Shown here: one piece after another, positions 48,264 to 59,060 of the stretch
Numbering within the stretch: position 1 is the first letter of the stretch
Layout: every line of letters begins with the position of its first letter
Assembly (NCBI GenBank): GCA_033675545.1
Contig: JAWDGP010000459.1
Coordinates: 1-64,000, forward strand
DNA length: 64,000 nucleotides
Direction: 5' to 3'
DNA from: Elysia crispata
Taxonomy: Eukaryota; Mollusca; Gastropoda; Plakobranchidae
Made by a program: the position numbers and the translations under genes
The notes under the pieces: model-generated
Databases searched by the model: none
Told to the model about the DNA's origin: nothing
Seen by the model: the letters and a program-made list of their open reading frames with translations, nothing else

Positions 48264-51200
48264 CTTTCGCCTAGCCGGTCTTCTTGTTTTTTAAATGTTC
48301 TGATGATGCAAATAATTATGGAAGTTCAGAAAATATTAAAAGTTATACTGACATGTCAAGCATCGTTAGTGCAGGAATTCACAATAGTTGATGTTATGAA
48401 AAAAAATCGCTTTTCATTTTCAGTGCTTCATCTAAATCAAAGGGTTTAAACTTAAGGGGAAGCAACTACTAATGGCGCGTAACCGTTCCGTTACTTCCCT
48501 TGAATTGAAAAATTCCCTTTGCACACATATAGTCCTCCCTACCCTCCTTCCCTAGTTCTAGATTCAAACTGTAGGTTATGTACAGGCAATTGTTGTACTG
48601 CAGGCCTGATTAAGTGATAGCCTAGTCCTGACTGACTGATTGTGCATCACTCTGTTGCTTAAAGTTCAACTTTTCATTCATTCATGAAAACAAAAGAAAA
48701 AAAAAGTTTTCATTAAAAGAAAATCTATAAAAATGACTTTGATCAAAGCTTTTGTTTCAGTCATTTTAAAAGTTTGAAAAATTCTGTGAACACTTAGTTC
48801 ATTAATATGATAAAGTGACCGTTAGCGGACAATCAGACACACAGAACTTAAAACAGTCAATAAGGCAAAACATTTTCTTTAACACTCACGCAAAAATCAT
48901 GTCCTTGATACTGAGCTCGGTCCAAAAATAAAGCCATTTAATTATCACTACAGCATATGTTACTCCATCGAATTAGAATATATAAATAAAGAACAATGGC
49001 AAATGATAAAACACTAGCACTATGTTGATTTCGTGATCTGTATGGCTATCTGTCATCGTTTCAATTGTGTCTACAAATGTAAATTGTGTACGTAGTGTTG
49101 TGCTTTCAATCTGTAAATAGTGGCTACTGCTATGAGTGTCTTAGTGGGCTTTGTTTCGAGTGAGTTCTCTCATGGTCTTGTTTCGCTGAGTTTGGGAGCT
49201 CAAGCCTGCTTTGCAAACGCTGATGCCTTTTGCTTGGCTAAAGAGACAAAAAAAAAAAAAAAAAAGAATAGGGAGCAGTTCATTACAGATCTGTTTTTAT
49301 CAAAGCCAGAAACAGTCATTGTCCTTGGATACATTGATCCCGAACACTAGGAGAATGTCATCGCTCAGTCTATAGTCCAATGCTGGACTACAGCTTTTCA
49401 TATCGTTTTTTTTTCTTTTTTTGTCCTTCTTAGTTCAATTCAGTTGGCCACATGTTCGGCACATTTCGTTTGTATATTGATAATGATCTTTGGTAGGTAT
49501 AGGTTCCATAATGATGTTAAAAATGAATTTAAAAATTGTTATTGATTGCTGACAATATGAAATCTGTAAAATCAGAAAGAGAAACAATATTTGAAAACTG
49601 CGGAAGAAAAGAAATTGGCATGCTGCCGTTCATCTGTAATTGTCTAATGAAGTTGACACAATAGAGGCAATTTTTTTAAAAGTTTAATCAACAAACCAAG
49701 TGAGCAAAACGAAGCTCTAAAACCAAAACCTTTTGAAGATAAAAACATGGGAATTTCACAAAAATCACGAGACAGAAATGATAGATCGAAAGTCAAGAGG
49801 AAAGTGGTGTAGATCTAAATATGGACTTGTTAAACAAAGACAACTTTGTTACTTCAAAGTTCAGTGCTCAAAATATCTGGAGCACCAGTTTACACTGCAT
49901 AACATTGTCAGCAGAGCGCATCTGACATTGATTGATTCACTGAAGATGGTAAGGAAATATGCAATCAACAAGGCGTAAACTAAAGTATCGCAGAGAAACA
50001 ATTTTGAGACCCTGTGAGAGGTTAAAACAACTCATTTCTTTATATTCAGAGGAAATGATGGAGATCTTTCTTGCACAGGATAAAAAAACCTCAATTTTAC
50101 ATTCATTTCATTGCAAGAATTACATCCTTTAGAATTTAAGATGAAATCTTGAAAAGACATGATGTAACAATATTAGCACTTGAAAGAAAAGGAAAAAAAA
50201 TTCAAACATGATGGCAAGAAAAAAATGATAAATATGTATTAATAAAAGGGATAATGCAAAAAATCAAGTTAGTATTTGCAAACTGCAAATGGAATGATTG
50301 AGTATCTACTTACTGAGAACCATCAAAGTAAAGCTCTACATGTGTGCCCAGTGACTCCTCCTTGTTAAACACAACATGAGTTGCCGTCCTCACTTTGATC
50401 TTGTACCACTTTTTGCGGGGGTTACCTGAAGCTTTACACTCTGGACATGGACACGGCTTGTGGCTGCGAGTGTCATCGCGGTACAAGTACTGAGAAATAG
50501 CAAGACATTAGTTCAAGATATATAAATCATTTCAGATGGCTGAAATTTGTGCAGAATTCACAGATAAAGGTAATGGCGAACCCTTAATGATTTTATAGTG
50601 GTGCCTACAGGAAAAAAGCATCATTTTATTATATTTTTTTTTTTCGATAGGCTTCCTTCAGGTTTACACTAAGCACCAAATTACATTTAGGGAAAACATT
50701 TTTCAGTAGCATAGAATAAAAAAAAAGTTTTTACAACTATGTACACTTTTGTAAAAATTTTTTTGGGGGCTTTATGTTCACTTAATAGACAGGCCTTTTT
50801 TTGTTGAAACAGCTGTGTCCTGCAGATCTCCAGCTGCCATATAAATTTGTTTAAAAATCCACATGATGCTCATGTTGAGATCAATTCAAGTGAGCACAAT
50901 TGAGATAATTTGCTAGATACTGTTTCCCTTGAGCACTTTTAGTTATGGTATATGCCTTTTTGCATATTAGAAGGAATAGTTTAGAATTCCCTTGCCCTGA
51001 GTTTTAGCTATCTCATTCCCAGTTAAGCTTGTTATAGTCTTGTCTCCTATGCCTCTACTCTACAAGTGTTGGTTTACCAACTTGGCATCACTCAGAAAGA
51101 CCACTTTTTTGTGATTGGCAAACCTTTTCTTATGAGGCTGTAGTATAACCTTCTCTTATAGCTAAAAATTAACAAAAGTATGTTGAGAGAATGGTATTTA

Positions 51201-52993
51201 ACGGCTGGTTCAATCAAAATCACAAATGTCTGACTAAAGCCAATTAAACAAGGATGCATCTAGTTGTGGATAGTGAGTAAGTATGTAAGTAAGAGATAGA
51301 GTGATGGAGAGTCAGAGGGAAATGAGAAGACAAAGTCAAGACACATAGACAAATAATGACAGACAGAGAGAGATAATGAAGAATGTCACAAATCAAATAT
51401 AACTGCGTTTTACCTGGATGAACCCTGTCCCATATCTAGGTCGTCCCTGACCCTTAAAGTCATGGAAGGCATAACCATCAGGTCTTGCATTACTAGTAAT
51501 AGTAGACACAACACGAACAGTCAGCTCGCCTTGAGCTTGCACGAAGTTGACAATATCATTATCTCTGTATGGAGGGTAAAGAGTGATGATTCTTCCATTG
51601 GTGAAAAAAAGAAATGTTTTTTAACGCTCAATAGAAGGAAATGGCATGTGGCGAGAAGAATAACAAAAGGTGGAGAAAAGAATCATTGACTGGCAGCCAC
51701 AGATTGAGAAATTATCAAGAGAAAGACAAAAACCAGAAGATGGTGTGACAATATTGTGCAGCAGAGGGGCATGGAATGGATTAGAGAAGCAAAACAAAGA
51801 AAAAAATGGAGATTTGATGTCTGCATCTTGAAATGAAAGCACAAAGCCTTGTTGGAACTGTAGCTGGGAACTGTTGGATAACAACATGAAAATTTCATGA
51901 GGCAAAAACAAAGTTGTCAACTAAGAAATTAGCTATTACGACCTTTCACAACTTCTAATAAGTGAGACACATTCTGACAATAACTATAAAACCCAAGTTG
52001 TGACTTTCACTTAGTGAGTCTTAAATATAATCAAACGTATTTGATGTGATGCATTTTTTGCTCCTTGAGATAGTAGAAAATTAAATTCTAGTGTTTGTGC
52101 ATTGCAGTTTTTTAATATTAAATTAAAACAAAGGCATGATATGAAAAACAGGCCTTAATGACATGAGCCTGAATTATCCTGGTTCCCTCACAATCACATA
52201 CCTTATACAAAAAAAATATGAAGTTAAAACTTTTTAAAAGAAGCAACTGTAATATTGCAAAATAAAGCAGAAATGGTAGAGAAAAAAGGCAAACATCCTA
52301 CTTTCATAACAAAAGCAGAAACAACAACAAATGGTACTTTTGATAAGAAAGCAGAGAAAATCAATATCAATGAATTTTTAAAATAAGGTTCATATATAAT
52401 AGCGAGGTTTTGCAGACAAGTTATGTACTGAGTCATAAAGTACCTAACAAGTGGTTTCCCTAATGCTGAGTGCAAATCACCTTGCATTGGTTACATTGGA
52501 AGCCACAAGCAAGCGTTAGGCCTGGTCAGCAGTAACTGTGACCTAGTTCAGTTGTTGGGAAAACATCATCCATGTCTTGATCGTTTCAAGCAATTAACTT
52601 ATTGTGAACTTATACAACAATTACAATATTATAGCCTGATTCCTAGCGCAGTTAAATTGAAGTAATTAACTACAGTATGATGAATAAGACTGTGTGCTTT
52701 CAGCAAGATAGAAAACTGTCAAAATCAGTAAAAACTCCTACTACTGGTAAAACTGTCTCGGATCATGTGATCTTTATGTAATGTAAGTGTGAGCATGCAG
52801 TGGATACATACTCTACAGAGCGCAATGGCACCAGGTTAGTACTCAGTGCAAAACCATCTGTCTAGGAGGCCTGTTCATGGTCTTATGTAACATTATCCAG
52901 GTGGGCCGATGAGCGGGGTGCAAGCCATGTGCCCTCTATCTCTGGCTGTCTCTCTTTCTTTTATCTCTCTAGCTCAATCCCATCCTTAACCCT

Positions 52994-53024
<31 letters not shown>

Positions 53025-54857
53025 ATACCTCCCTTCTCAACATTATTTCTAAGTACATGTAAGCTATACATTCAAATATTTACACTTTGAAACTCAGATG
53101 CACATGTACACCTGAATACTGATGCCATTAACAAGTGTTCCTTTTTATCTTACCTGTAGCCCTGTGGAAGGTGAAACTTTGTAAACTTCTGGAGGGGAAT
53201 AAAGCAACTGTGATCCTTATACTTGGGGCAGTCAAGAAGACGACTCTGGAGATCTGTACCGCCCTCATAACTCACTTCATGGTAACCTGGAACAATAAAA
53301 TAGCTTTTGGTTCTTTATTGTGTGTAAAATTATAAAGCAGGCTTCTCACTTCACAATAATGTACATACATGTTGACTATGACACTTTAAATAGTCTCTGA
53401 TATACCAGTATGGTATAGAATTTTAGAAGCTCTAAAGAAATAAAGTTTTTCAGTTATTAAATATTTAATGAAGTCTAAACATAAGCACATCCTTTCTTCA
53501 GCAACATAACCAGCTTCAATTAATTACCAAAATTATTTCTAAAAAATCTAGGAAATTGTCTCACATTTACCAAAAAAGTATTAAGTTTATTTCTATGTAT
53601 CCTTGCAATAAAGATTTTTTCATCTCGCTAAAATCTTTTACCTCACAACATATTATGTACTCTCTCTCTGGTGAATATATATGTTTATTTTTTCAGAGTC
53701 AGAGAGGAATGTCTTCTTTTATTTTTGTAACGATTTAAAACAAAATTCACATTTCTTTTATTTACCACTTATCACCTTTAATTAATTCAATGAAGTTATT
53801 AAAGGAATAAATAACAAATGTATTACAAAATACTACACTGTATAATTCACCCTGACACACAAGTGATAAGAAAAATGTAGATAACAATAGGCAAATAACA
53901 TCATTTTAGGTTTCCAATTTTTTTTAGAAAGTAACTGTGGATTCATTAAAAGTAACTGAATTATTTGGGTACAAAAAAAAATATAGTTTTGAGAGAACTA
54001 ATGATTAAAATTGGACAACAGGTTTAAAAAATATGTTTAGATGGTGAAAATACTGAGTTTGCATTCCATTGACATTTTTGCTCTATTCTACGTACTCTGT
54101 AATTCTATTATTAGAACTGCAGGGTCTGTGGTGATTTCTCTGCCACTGAGTTAAGACTACAATACTTCTTAGTCAAGGCATTTATATATTTTGAGAACTT
54201 ATCTCCTATGTAAAAACAAGCAGTATGTCAGTAGATGTAAACTATGGTTGCAGATTTTAAAAATTTACTTCTTGTGCCAATTTTTCTTTACTAAAACGAA
54301 AAGCACAACATAGGATTGACAAGTTTAGAAGCTAGCAATATTAGTTAAAAATCATATGAAATAATGCAAGATCAAGGATAATAACATCATGTGGAGTGGC
54401 ATTTATGGGAATAAATTTATGAGGTTAATATTCCATGAAGGGGTGTATCCTTGAGAAATATAATACTCTAGATTTATACTGCTGCCATTTTACATGGAAT
54501 AAAAGGTGTTTAAAGGCTTGATTAAATCTTTAGACATCCTCTCTTCTCTTAAGCAGTGATAAATCTCAGAGCATCTCAGAAACTAAAAAAAATATTGTCA
54601 AACTGATTTATCCAGATTGTCTAGTCTCAAAGGCAATACACAGATAAAAGCATTCAGCCCTAAACCCACACATACACTTCATTTTCAGTTTGACTCAGTA
54701 GAATGCAATTTGATTTTGACCTAAAAAAATGATAGTTTTTGATACCTTTAATTCCCCTAGCTAAATTTGCTCTATGTGTGTTTAAGCTCCTGGGTATTGC
54801 CTTCGACTTTTCCTTTTCTTCAGTTTGCTTCTCTGTGTAAGTGGCTGAACTATCCAT
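31176..54857 (-). CDS. Trypsin-fold (PA clan) peptidase-like host gene, six coding exons
   Basis: Coding exons: 54857-54746, 53286-53154, 51564-51414, 50489-50314, 35255-35051 and 31475-31176. All introns are GT-AG, the splice phases agree, and the spliced frame is 1077 nt (358 codons plus TGA). Candidate triad: His170 in RTATHVVF, Asp221 in SHDIEL, and nucleophile Ser303 in [12 protein letters not shown], in the order and spacing of trypsin-like peptidases. C145-P-C147-P-E-C150 precedes the His and may bind metal. VSHPHGC (260-266) and FGRHPHSG near the end look like family signatures. There is no signal peptide or membrane segment, so it is probably intracellular. I recall similar unnamed proteins in mollusc genomes but know no substrate. 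A splice acceptor just before the ATG shows that a non-coding first exon lies to the right. Activity is inferred from motifs alone. Confidence 0.85.
31476..35050. other. Intron 5 of the peptidase gene; no other gene seen
   Basis: AT-rich intron with poly-A/poly-T runs. At 33873-34718 a degenerate motif around TGTGTCAT-AATGCGTCTAAG recurs several times. No second coding region is supported. Confidence 0.6.
35051..35255 (-). CDS. Peptidase gene, coding exon 5 (candidate catalytic Asp)
   Basis: Acceptor ATCTTTAG before 35255, donor GTAGGT after 35051. Residues 191-259 include [18 protein letters not shown] with Asp221, then a Trp-rich charged stretch ([13 protein letters not shown]). The intron between this exon and exon 4 is about 15 kb and carries most of the mobile DNA in the centre of the window. 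Confidence 0.85.
36274..36471 (+). repeat. 5' LTR
   Basis: Starts TGTAACGGTATGG, ends CATCACTACA (TG...CA), and contains an AATAAA signal. Matched by 41179-41377. Confidence 0.85.
36472..36486 (+). promoter_or_regulatory. Primer binding site
   Basis: TGGTGTCAGAATAAA directly abuts the 5' LTR. TGG is the complement of the tRNA CCA end. tRNA-Leu or tRNA-Ser is the usual primer in this clade; I cannot decide which from the sequence. Confidence 0.55.
36541..37370 (+). mobile_element. gag remnant of the Mag-like element
   Basis: Starts near the ATG at 36541 with a capsid-like region ([20 protein letters not shown]), followed by a Gln/Ser-rich linker. Two CCHC zinc knuckles lie at about 37206-37314 ([27 protein letters not shown]). 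Part of the broken fossil. Confidence 0.8.
37380..40462 (+). mobile_element. pol remnant of the Mag-like element
   Basis: Aspartic protease with [12 protein letters not shown] (about 37464-37500). RT follows at about 37740-38560, with [11 protein letters not shown] as the catalytic YxDD box. RNase H is at about 38600-39010 ([12 protein letters not shown]). Integrase runs from about 39290 to the end, with an HHCC finger, core residues in GVDLCELKG and VISDNGPKF, and a C-terminal tail containing [10 protein letters not shown]. Part of the broken fossil. Confidence 0.85.
41179..41377 (+). repeat. 3' LTR
   Basis: About 97% identical to 36274-36471, followed by target duplication ATTAC. The preceding ~700 bases are non-coding. 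Confidence 0.85.
41470..41620 (+). repeat. Left member of a distant direct repeat
   Basis: Blocks ATTAGACACTACCTTGGCC and CTAGAGGAAGTAAA, then TCTCACTATCACTCTCCC, match 45960-46080 in the same order and strand. The two copies flank the patchwork of old elements between them and could be decayed LTRs of one old element; this is inference. Confidence 0.45.
42985..43300. repeat. Imperfect tandem duplication, ~182-bp period
   Basis: ATTAGGGACATGACCCCCA occurs at about 42991 and again at about 43173. Both are followed by AGCAATGTTTTGA/ACAATGTTTTGAG, then AGACCTTTGAYATTA and TTCTTCAAT. Confidence 0.7.
43365..43652 (+). other. 95-codon Arg/Ser/Pro-rich ORF, unassigned
   Basis: ATG-started frame ([15 protein letters not shown], then Pro/Thr- and Arg/Ser-rich) ending at TAA, with GTGAGT a few bases later. 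Part of the frame is made of AGATCT-type hexamer repeats. It could be a first exon or a random frame. It has no known domain and lies in the inserted block. Confidence 0.2.
44555..44890 (+). mobile_element. SINE-like element
   Basis: A tRNA-like head (AGGCGTCTGCTTAAGATG, B-box-like AGATCAAGTTTC at about 44626-44637) is followed by a conserved middle: GACGATAAAATGGAGGACCC, GTGTGCATGTTGCACACGC, TAAAGATCCCGTGG and GAAAGAGTAGGC. I recall the GGTCCCGTGTGC...GCACGTTAAAGATCCC type of core from SINEs widespread in gastropods and other animals. Confidence 0.55.
45380..45770 (+). mobile_element. Ty3/gypsy integrase fragment
   Basis: Peptide pieces in different frames resemble the end of a gypsy integrase core: the [16 protein letters not shown]-type segment, [15 protein letters not shown] and [12 protein letters not shown]. 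Clearly a different family from the Mag-like element upstream. Old, broken fossil; no intact LTRs seen. Confidence 0.55.
45960..46080 (+). repeat. Right member of the distant direct repeat
   Basis: Matches 41470-41620 over AATAGACACTCCTTGGCCTA, CAGAGGAAGTAAA and CTCACTCTCACTCTCTCC. Lies just downstream of the gypsy integrase fragment. Confidence 0.45.
46131..46212. repeat. (AT)n microsatellite
   Basis: Uninterrupted AT dinucleotide, 82 bases. Confidence 0.98.
46827..47087 (-). pseudogene. Possible Penelope-like retroelement scrap
   Basis: The peptide [18 protein letters not shown], then [20 protein letters not shown] and [11 protein letters not shown], recalls the region just before RT in Penelope-like elements (an acidic FF-type stretch, a PF/W-P motif, then D-LE-FI). 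No RT core follows, so it would be a short dead fragment. An unrelated chance frame cannot be excluded. Confidence 0.3.
47088..50313. other. Part of the 15-kb intron; no gene seen
   Basis: Mixed intronic DNA with short Asp/Asn-rich trinucleotide-like frames (47726-47908) and an (AT)n tract. No coding segment is supported. Confidence 0.55.
48179..48260. repeat. (AT)n microsatellite
   Basis: Uninterrupted AT dinucleotide, 82 bases, flanked by CCTCGAG and CCCCTTTCGC. Confidence 0.98.
50314..50489 (-). CDS. Peptidase gene, coding exon 4 (CxCxxC and catalytic His)
   Basis: Acceptor TTTCTCAG before 50489, donor GTAAGT after 50314. Residues 133-190 hold the CPCPEC motif and RTATHVVF with His170. 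It ends in phase 2; the single base added by the next exon gives Gln191. Confidence 0.85.
51414..51564 (-). CDS. Peptidase gene, coding exon 3
   Basis: Acceptor CATACAG before 51564, donor GTAAAA after 51414. It encodes residues up to 132 ([40 protein letters not shown]), probably the first beta strands of the barrel with the G-TGFI segment typical before the catalytic His. Confidence 0.85.
53000..53025. repeat. Short (TC)n tract
   Basis: TC dinucleotides in intron 2 of the peptidase gene. Confidence 0.9.
53154..53286 (-). CDS. Peptidase gene, coding exon 2
   Basis: Acceptor TTCCAG before 53286, donor GTAAGAT after 53154. It encodes residues of about 38-82, including [20 protein letters not shown] and [11 protein letters not shown]. 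It ends in phase 2, which exon 3 completes as Arg. Confidence 0.85.
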
Positions 54858-54861
54858 AGCT
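54746..54861 (-). CDS. Peptidase gene, first coding exon
   Basis: A polypyrimidine tract and CAG acceptor end at 54862; ATG is at 54857-54855. It encodes residues 1-37 plus one base, a hydrophilic stretch rich in Glu and Lys ([19 protein letters not shown]). The donor GTATC follows 54746 (phase 1). The ATG is chosen because it is the first in the exon and no in-frame upstream coding is visible. Confidence 0.75.
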
Positions 54862-57800
54862 CTGTGGAAAAAAAAATTAAATGTAAATTTTTCTTAATTT
54901 GTAATGTAAAGTTCTATAGCTGTCTTGAATATATCTCCTCTTCACTGACAAAAGATGTTGCATTAACTGCCAGTAAATATCAAAGTGAAAAATCTATACG
55001 TCGCGGTCTTGAGCACTAAACTTACTTTGCCAGTCTGACATGCTCAGTTGTTGCACCCATCCCTGCACATTAACAATTTAATTGCAAGTTGTAAGCAAGC
55101 TGTACCAGAGTTAAAGAATTCCTTTAACCTTTAATTTTATTGATAAAAAAGGACTAAGGAAGCATCAGTCATGTGACAATGAAAGTCTAACTTGTTTCAA
55201 AGGGCTTGATTCAAATCTAGACTCAAAGATGAATTTTGCATAAATTTTAATTCTTACACATAAATTTCAATTTTCAAACTAGGATGGTCGGTTTTCCTGT
55301 TTGAATATCATCATTGAACACTATATCCATAAAAAAGTTTTGGCAGCCCATCTATAAAAAGTTTTCTTTTTAAATTTAACTCATTCATTCAAGGTGAAGG
55401 CCTGATTGAGCTTCTAAGCCACTAAACCTTCATTCTTTTCTTCTTATTATTATTTTCCCTATGTTTGAAGAAGACGAGCTTGGTATTATTAAGATAATTA
55501 TGATATCAAAAAATGATATTTAGATTATTAAAGGCAACTTCGATTTCTTTCTCTGCCTTTTCCCCACAAAACCCCTTACAATGAAGTTAACTGAACTGTA
55601 ATCTGTTGAGATCAGTGTCTCATGCTGTAAAAAAAAAATTAAAGAAAAGTTATGAATTCGGGCTAAAAGTGCTTTTAAGTTTATAATTTATTTATAGACA
55701 TTAATTCATCAAAATATTTTGCCAAATTTGTTATGTTGAATCAAATAACATTTAAATGACTGTTCTCAGCAGTTTATGGTTTCCAAAGTAGATGAAGCTT
55801 TCATAACAAATTGTTGTTATTTTGTTAATAAAGAAAACCATGTTATTTTAATTTAATGGGGTAAAAAACTGGAAAAATTTGAAATCAAATGAAATTTAAC
55901 CCACTACAGAACAACGCCAAAAACATCATGGAAAACGTGCCGTTCTGTGCAAGTAGAAGTGATTTGATTGGTCAGTATTTAAAAAAAAACTGTCATTGTT
56001 GCCTTTTCAGTTTTCTTCTGTAATGTAAATGTCACTTCTGTTTCTTTTACACACATTTCGTACCTCTGTACTGATTTATATTGAAGATATCCACCAGATC
56101 CACTAATTGGCAACAAGAAAATGTAATAACACTCATGTCAAGCCATTTTATCAACTTGAGTTATACAATTTTATAACTAGACCTAGAATAATTATAAGAT
56201 TTAACAAACCAGGATAACCCAATAAATTGTTGAAAATGCAAGGCCTTAAAAATGTTTTTCTCTGTAATATTGTCAGAGCAGTGGGGGTTTCCCGGATTTT
56301 CTGGGACCATAGGCACCTCCGTTTATTCAATGTCGTGTCTTCTCCACCTGTTCATTTGAATGGGCAATCATGCTTGAAAGATATATATATATATATGATC
56401 TAACAGAGTTGAAATTCTTTCTGTAAATTTGCAGTTATCTGCCCAACTCACTCTAAGCTTTAAAACTGTATGTTTCTTAATGAATTTGATACACTTAACA
56501 CAGATGAAGATTTTATTTGTCGCAAATAAATACTTTTCAAGATATAAGCATTTTTGGGATGCACTATTTCCATATGTTTGTCCCAGTTCTGTATACCAAT
56601 CCGCACGTTTTTGTACATACTAATTAGTTCTGCTTGACTATTTAAAGTAAAAATCTGCAGACGTGATTTCACTCACTTATATTTTTCTATTCTATATTTC
56701 GGTTGGATTTTTCTGTTTTATGTTTCCAATTCTGAAAGTGAAGACACAGATCAAGATGAGCCTCAGTAAGATAGGACTTGTAATTTTACAGAATCTACCC
56801 CGGCCAGCTGAGGTCATGGCCCAACTGTGCTGAGGCTGCCTGACTAGCCAGACCAGCAATCCTGGGCTGTGTTGTGTTTGTGCCTGTTGCATATGATCAC
56901 CTCTAATTTTTATATTTCTTCAGCGATCTTTGTGAAATTTTGACTACACACTTATCAAATGAAAGTTTCTCCTTCCTACATTATATAAAAGTTTAACAAA
57001 AACATTTTGAAATAACACAATTTTGATGAAATCAAATGAATTACAGTGTTACTGTGTTGTTTACACACACATCACTCACATACACAGCATGCTTTATCAA
57101 GGCCAGCTCTATAGGTAGAGGGCCGTGGTTCTCTTCCATTGATTTGATCATGTGACTGCCCACTAATCGTTCTTTCACAAAATAAAGAGGTACAGGTCTA
57201 AATTTAACAATGACATTAAATACGAGTATTCTCGTACTTGGACCAGGAATTAGCAGCCTGAGATAAGTCGTAGAGGGCCTTGAGAATAGATACATGGGTA
57301 TGAGGTATCTCATGCACGGGGTAGATTCTGTTAAAGCGATTTTACTTTTTAGTGCAACCCAAATTTATTTATTATTTTATATCTTGAAAAGCATTTATTT
57401 GCGACTAATAAAACCATCATATTCTTTTTAGTTCAGCGTATCAAATTCATCCCGACACTTGCAATTTTGAATCCTAAAATGAGTTGGGCCAGTATCTGCA
57501 AATTTACCTTTCTTTCTTCTTTATTACCCCCTTCAAAAACCAAGCCCAATATTTTTCCATGGCCCTATCTGACAAAGACCTCTTTAGTATGATAGAGGTA
57601 CCATACCCATTCAGAAGTCCTTTCGCGCTCTTATTTGTTTATGGAAATTCGTAGATCCTACTCCTAGATCTAGATCTAGATCTAGTAGAAAGTATTAAAC
57701 TCTAATTTAGTTTTAAAGATCTAGATCTAGATTCTAAATTCTAAATCTAGATCTAGATGTAGTTCGACCTAACAAAGAAATGAAAAATTCTAGATCTAGA

Positions 57801-58913
57801 TTGGAATATATTGTGAATTAGGTCCATTCTGGAGATCTAATCTACACTCTGGAAAAAAGATTCTAGGTCTAGATCTAGATCTAGGGCTAGATTAGTCCAC
57901 ATCAACTATCAAGACAAAATGGACCTTCCAAAATGGATTGCCGAAATGAAATAAAAATGAAACGACTTACTATTTTGCAATAATATCTACAACTTGAATT
58001 CTAGATCTAGATTAGGTCTAGATTTCGGTCCACCTAGATCTAGATTAATATATCTAGAAATAGAGAGTAATCTCATCTCGATCTAATCCATTATCATGAA
58101 AAACATGGCTTCTAGTTCTATCATTGTCACATGCGAAGTAACCTTGACTTTAAAAACATTTAGATCAACAATTAAGTCATTTTGGTTTGAGAGTATAGGA
58201 TTTTCCATTGAGATATAAATAACCAACTAGATATTGCAATAGCTATTATTAGAACATCTGTGATTGTAATGCATTGCGTATTTTTGGTAACGCTTTTGGG
58301 CAAACCCTTTGGGAAAACCAAGTCGTTCTTGTTTGCATTCACAACAAGCATAGCAGGCATAAATTTTGATCAGAAGAATGCTGTTTATTATTTTCAAAAT
58401 TCTTGAAAACTATAGATGCTAATATGCTAAACTGACGTGAACCCAGACGATTAATTTGTTCTAAGACTGAAGTGCCGAAAGACGGAAACTCACTGGCAGA
58501 TAGTTATAAGTTCCTACTTCACTAATTGTAGAACAGGAACGATTCGGACAGGATTCATATCGGCATAAATATTTTTATTTTTTAATCTATCGTTTAATCT
58601 TTGAATTGAAATTATTTTGAGTAGGTCTACTTCAATCACGGGATAGATAGATCTAGATCTACCAATGCTAGTAGACGCAATTGAGCTAGAACGTAAACAC
58701 TCACCAACTGACTTGTAATTTTTGTACAAACTGTGTAGCTGCAAATAATTTTCTCATTGCTCTTTAACTCTTAATTGCTGTGTGATGTGTATAAGCGGAG
58801 TTTAGTTCCGAAGTTAACATGCCTTCACTTAGCGACAGGTCCGCAGGGCAGCCAAGCTATTCCAAATCTAAAAATAGTTTACTCATACAAAACGGGTCTA
58901 CAAAAGACCTACT
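54862..58913. other. Upstream region of the peptidase gene; no coding seen
   Basis: Should contain the non-coding first exon and promoter of the minus-strand peptidase gene, but I cannot place them. ORFs here (for example 56692-56892 and 57041-57313, minus) show no domain. An AGATCT-hexamer cluster occupies 57657-58055. Confidence 0.5.
57657..58055. repeat. Cluster of AGATCT/TCTAGA hexamer runs
   Basis: Many short runs such as TCTAGATCTAGATCTAG (about 57665, 57718, 57746, 57868, 58003) are separated by unrelated sequence. The same hexamer recurs elsewhere in the window (14.0, 23.7, 43.3 and 60.3 kb). Confidence 0.8.
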
Positions 58914-58937
58914 GGTATTTTCGTTATCGCGTTTGAG

Positions 58938-59001
<64 letters not shown>

Positions 59002-59060
59002 ATAATAAGTTATTTCTGACATTGAAGAAAGGATTGTTTCTCAAACCTGTTAACGAAAAT
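58914..59060. repeat. Inverted repeat enclosing (AT)n
   Basis: GGTATTTTCGTTATCGCGTT (58914) and the inverse of AACCTGTTAACGAAAATACC (ending 59060) pair over 27 bases with about four mismatches. A pure AT dinucleotide tract (58939-58998) lies in the loop. MITE-like; too small to classify. Confidence 0.6.

Noticed and set aside
57041-57313. 90-codon minus-strand frame
   Set aside because: No domain and no acceptor or donor matching the neighbouring peptidase gene; I could not make it its missing 5' exon.
58819-58940. Possible first exon starting MPSLSDRSAGQPSY
   Set aside because: Runs straight into the AT tract and its hairpin arm; no donor site at a sensible place.
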